A stretch of 64,000 nt of DNA, taken from the NCBI GenBank assembly GCA_022885665.1, contig JAGQDJ010000128.1, positions 62,001 through 126,000 of the forward strand, written 5' to 3'. Below the pieces are notes generated by a model. It was not told the origin of the DNA. It did no database searches and worked only from the letters and a program-made list of their open reading frames with translations. The stretch comes from Triops longicaudatus. Its lineage: Eukaryota > Arthropoda > Branchiopoda > Notostraca > Triopsidae. Every line of letters begins with the position of its first letter. The first letter of the stretch is position 1. Made by a program: the position numbers and the translations under genes. This document shows positions 60,158-64,000 of the stretch, piece after piece.

Positions 60158-61253
60158 TGATTTGCGCTACACAATGCGAAAATACACAACAAAAATGGTT
60201 ACTGATCAAGTAATAATTTTCCTTAGCTATTTCAATGTCCAATTTGCCTTTGGAGCTTCTACAAATAGAAACCGATTTGGGAAAAAAAGTGCAGAAATGC
60301 TTTTGTACTTTTTTATTTTTTTTTTCTTTAAAACAGCATTTCAAATTCTGGCAAATTCCATCGCTATGAAAATACCCCTTTGTTTGAGTTTTGGTACCAA
60401 TGCATATGTATTTTGCGTGTGCGCAGAGCGACCACATGATCACACATAATCAGCGAATAAAGAATTATGTGAACCGTGTACTCTCTTTAAGGTAATTACG
60501 AAGTCATTAGGCGAAATACCACATGTATATAATACCACATGTTCTTTAGAAGCCGTTTTTCTTGAATGCAAAGTCAGGTAAGCGATTTGCAATTTAAAAC
60601 ACATTATTACTCCACTTTACATGCTTGGTATGTTTCCTCGTAATATATAACCAATTATTATCGAATTTGCTCTTTACTTTAATGAAAGCAGCAGACTTGA
60701 CTTTTCGACATTTTAGAGATTTACTATAGTTCTGCGTTTTGGAGCTGTTTTTTTTCTGTTACGCAATTTTCGAGTGCTTGAAATGGCGATTTAAACATGA
60801 CAGTTAACAAAAGGGAAATTGATGTATGTTTACCGACTGATTGAAGTTTAAGCTATTACAATTCAAAACTACGTTCAATTATAACATCTAGATATAAGTT
60901 AATACATGTGATACGACTTCTGAGTTGATAAATGATGAAGCATTTAATTCACAGAGGTTTCCAGAGACAGCGTAATAACTGAAGGGCTGTGTTGAAGAAA
61001 GAGATTGAAAAGGAGTTGGAAAGTGGAATCGATGACAGGAAGCGGAAACGATAAGCTAATTGGCTGCGAAACCAAAGGACAAAGCGTTTCGTCCAATACA
61101 GATTTCATGAACAAAGGAACAAATAAATCGGTTTTCGCTACTCCTTTTACCCGCTTGGAAGTAGCATATTTACAAAAGTGAAAACAAAATATCCATAGTT
61201 TCAATGCTCTTTCTGTATATCTCTACTTTCATTCATGAAGTAGAATATTAGAC
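60158..61253. other. Spacer between tandem paralogues
   Basis: No coding exon is recognised. Open frames on both strands at 60138-60449 are biased by a TTTTTATTTTTTTT run and have no motif. Confidence 0.5.
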
Positions 61254-62867
61254 TCAAGTGATTAGCGCTATTTGCGAATAATAAGTAACACCGATATGTT
61301 GAGTCGGTACACGAATGCCAGTGTTTACAATTTGAGTACCGTTTACCCGAAACGTGCCAAACATACCAACTCCTCCCCCAGGGCAGTAGGTGGCGTTGGC
61401 GACGTCGAGACGCCAGAAGGAGCCACAGCCGTAACGGTCGTCGGTGACGTTGACAAATGGTGTTGGCTTCATGGGCAGACCTTTCAAGTCGAAGACGTCG
61501 GCGGTTGTAATATTTGACATGGTGTAAGTTATGTTGGAGAGTGTTCCGTCAGGGCTAATCGATGCATTGGCGTATATGCTTACTTCTGACTTAACGACGG
61601 TAGTTATAACATTTCTGATACGGAATTGAAATCTCAAATATGGGTAAACGTTGAGTTGAATTAATCTTCGCATATCATTGAAAGACAGTAGATAATTTTG
61701 GTCTTCGCTACTTTTGTCCAAGTTTATGACTCTTTGACTTAAAATTAGATTTTCCATCTCACATTCGGCATTAATAGGTATGGAATCCGGTCCGTCACCG
61801 TCTGGCCACAAGGAAACTTGAGCTGCAAGACAATTTAACGTATTAACAAATTGTTCACAAATTCGTAGTCCTTCACTTATAATACTAAGCAAACTCAAAC
61901 TAATTTAGGTTCATATTGACGTAAAATCTCAAGGAAAAAGTTGCTTTTAAGAAAATCATTACTGTAACATATGTATCGTGGGAAAAATTAAGACAAACCT
62001 TTTGTTTTCTGCGGGTACTTGCAAAATATTTTATTTAAGAGTACCGAATAATTGAAAACAGGACCTAAAATGTTAGAGATTGGAATAATGGAGTTTTCTC
62101 TTACGGTCAAATAAATCGTCCCGGGCCATAAAATCCACACAAGTCTTGATGCAACTGTAACAGTTGGGCATGGTTCCTAAACATCCCGGTCTCACATCTG
62201 CACAAAGTGTTGCGTTGGTTGTGGTAGTAGCTACAGCTTTACTAGTGCTCGGCCTAGTGGTTATTTTGGTACTCGGCGCAGTTTTCTGAGTACTTGCCTT
62301 AGAACTCGTCAGGGTACTGGATTGGGTCGTGGCAGTACTGGGCTTAGTACTTGTTCTCGTACTTGAAACAGTCATGGGTGTACTGGCCTCAGAACTTGGC
62401 TCTGTCCTTACTACAGTGGTAACTGATTTCGGGTCAGTGCTTAACTTCTCCCACACAGAGCATCCGGGTTGAGCAATTAGCTGTAGTACAGTCTTATTTC
62501 TGCGGAAGTTGTCGGAGAGCAACTCGCAAATGTAGAAATTCTCGTTTTCATAGAAATTAAACGCGTGGCAAGAGTCTTGATTGACACAAGAACCACTGCA
62601 ATCTATCCTTGCCCAGATCAGAGAAGACCCTGCAAAAACAGGTTGAAACGAGCTTTAAATCTCGCTATCAGTTTTACCTTTTGGTATTAAACGTTGCTCG
62701 AACAAATTCCCCGGAACGACCAATCGAGTGTTAGTGCAACTGGTACAAAGGGCGAAGCTAGTCCACGAGGCATCGGCATTACAATCTTGAAAGAGTATCC
62801 AGGATGCGCAAGTTAAGAATAACAAAGAAAGAGAAATTATTTTTTTGAGCAACTGAGAATTCTCCAT
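61254..62867 (-). CDS. Secreted Cys-rich PAN/apple-like protein, copy B
   Basis: Exons in coding order are 62867-62678, 62629-62105 and 61822-61254, in phase, giving 427 aa. The signal peptide is about residues 1-30 (KIISLSLLFLTCASWIL), followed by the same FALCTSCTNTRLVVPGNLFE as copy A. The Cys-spaced segment has IDCSGSCVNQDSCHAFNFYE, CELLSDNF and GCSVWEKL. The linker is expanded to a mucin-like Ser/Thr tract (repeats like SSTRTSTKPST and KTAPSTKITTRPST), 117 nt longer than in copy A. Then come CADVRPGCLGTMPNCYSCIK and the final domain with YGCGSFWRLDVANATYCPGG. First and last exons are close to copy A, and most of the difference lies in the linker. No known function. Likely secreted and O-glycosylated, inferred from composition. 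Confidence 0.75.
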
Positions 62868-63795
62868 CTAATTCTTGAAATTCTGCGAGGTAGTTACTAA
62901 AGGATCCTCAGGTTGACGCTACTTCGAACATACTGCCAGGTTCCTGTACACATGTTCGCTCTTTATCAAGGGTAGAGCTGGGGTGCAGTCCAATGTGCGC
63001 AGCACATTCCGAAGGAAGTTTCGGTCTTGCGATACGAGAGGAGCTAGGAGACATGCAAGTTTTATCTACGCTTGAGTTTCATTGCTACATTCAAAATACC
63101 TTTGATAATTGCTTATTTTATAATTAATTATGTAAAAATAGATTCATAATATCGTTAGCCGAGCCTAAAAAGGTCAAAAAGTTTCACGAAATAGCATACA
63201 AAAATGCGAACGTTTGAATTCTTTGGCTCGTTAAGGTACAATACGTACTTCAGAACTCATTAGGCACAACAGAGGACATATTGGCAAAAACAAGCTTGGT
63301 ACCTGTGGGTCAAGCAACTTCTCATTTAATCCTCATTACCGCCATACTAAACTCAACAAGCTTCACAACACAAATTTCCCATTGTTGTTATTTACTGGTA
63401 AGGATACCGAACACGTAAGCTTGTAAGGCTAATTTAGGTTGATAAACAACATTAACGATCCATTTAAATCTCACCACCTCCGTACTAAACTTCACAAGCG
63501 TTACACTCGTACATTCCATTGTCGAGAGTTATACGCATTACACTATGTGCTACAATAAAGAAACGATGTGAATGCAAAAGGTCTTGATTATTAAAATATG
63601 GCTTTGGCAGATACATTGCTTCAGCATCAAATTTCCTCGTAAGGAAAATCAGACATTCATTACAAAAAGAACAACAAATTTGCCTTTGGAAATGGTAAAA
63701 CATCCACTTACACAAGCACAACTACCGGTTTAACCAGTTCCTCGAATAAAGATCAATTCGCACGGTCAAATCTTCTCCACATGACGTAGGTCTAC
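62868..63795. other. Spacer upstream of copy B
   Basis: No gene could be supported. A minus-strand open frame at 63485-63721 has a few CxxC pairs but no recognisable domain and no matching splice partners. Confidence 0.45.
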
Positions 63796-64000
63796 TCATT
63801 TCAGGTTTAAAAAAACGAAATCTGCTTCTTCGATTGAAGGAGTAACAACCTTTACATCACAAATAAGCTTGTGTTTCAAGGTTTTCCAATCCTGTGTTTC
63901 ACACTCTTTGCAACAATACTTTCTGTCACATTTGCTGCAACTAAATGTGGCATTCAGCTTACCGCAATACCGACAGCGACTATTGCCATCTTCCGAGGAG
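63796..64000 (-). CDS. MYND zinc-finger protein, C-terminal fragment cut by the window edge
   Basis: The minus-strand frame is open from the window end (first full codon at 63999) to TGA at 63796. It encodes CRYCGKLNATFSCSKCDRKY, then CCKECETQDWKTLKHKLIC. The spacing C-x2-C, C-x2-C, C-x3-C and H-x3-C is the complete MYND zinc-binding pattern. About 20 residues follow before the stop, so the MYND finger lies at the C-terminus. MYND fingers usually bind proline-rich partners. A GGTAAGC inside the finger resembles a donor, but the motif continues through it, so it is read as coding. Which MYND family it belongs to cannot be told from this part. Confidence 0.8.
   Translation of the reverse strand, partial: SSEDGNSRCRYCGKLNATFSCSKCDRKYCCKECETQDWKTLKHKLICDVKVVTPSIEEADFVFLNLK

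Noticed and set aside
63485..63721. 78-codon minus-strand frame with CxxC pairs
   Set aside because: Cysteine spacing fits no zinc-binding domain I know, and it is not in phase with the MYND exon upstream.

Overview
This is eukaryotic nuclear DNA from an invertebrate animal, most likely an arthropod. The evidence is split genes with GT..AG introns (many 50-800 nt), AT-rich non-coding DNA, an arthropod-type DM4/DM12-like secreted protein, a Star-like FkbM methyltransferase and an Unc-115/ABLIM-type gene. I could not name the species. All gene models were built by hand from splice sites, reading-frame phase and family motifs, without transcript evidence.

Layout. 1-14.4 kb holds no convincing gene: TTTA-type low-complexity DNA, a diverged ~230-bp tandem array (6.3-8.2 kb), a second tandem array (13.3-14.15 kb) and scattered foldbacks. 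14.45-26.4 kb (+) is an IQSEC/Schizo-type Arf-GEF (IQ, Sec7 and PH regions; 8 exons, 1126 aa). 27.3-29.3 kb (-) is a small DM4/DM12-like secreted protein. 29.4-31.7 kb holds a tRNA-derived SINE and other repeat debris. 31.7-32.3 kb (-) is the C-terminal part of an Arp10/11-like actin-related protein with a phase conflict. 33.4-34.9 kb (-) is a complete shugoshin-like gene (294 aa). 36.5-47.5 kb (-) is an Unc-115/ABLIM gene (four LIM domains, villin headpiece, 873 aa) with a microexon and a pair of phase-matched alternative exons. 47.6-52.3 kb has transposon debris. 52.3-54.0 kb (+) is a WDR54-like gene. 54.1-57.0 kb (+) is a membrane-anchored FkbM methyltransferase whose large intron carries an antisense tRNA-Gln and a terminal-inverted-repeat element. 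57.4-62.9 kb (-) holds two tandem paralogues of a secreted Cys-rich PAN/apple-like family plus a truncated third copy. The window ends inside a MYND zinc-finger gene (-).

The genes do not form one pathway. They are housekeeping or signalling genes (Arf activation, centromere cohesion, actin regulation) next to a local expansion of secreted proteins.

The most unusual signal is a family of about 20 short (~67 nt) foldbacks scattered from 5 to 37 kb. Each has a GGNACA half-site and its reverse complement TGTNCC at a nearly invariant 31-32 nt start-to-start spacing, with A/T-rich outer arms. Copies occur singly, embedded in the 230-bp tandem array, and as a four-copy cluster in the last intron of the Unc-115/ABLIM gene. 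They could be a tiny MITE family, a hairpin RNA family or a protein-binding foldback. I know of no named element that matches.
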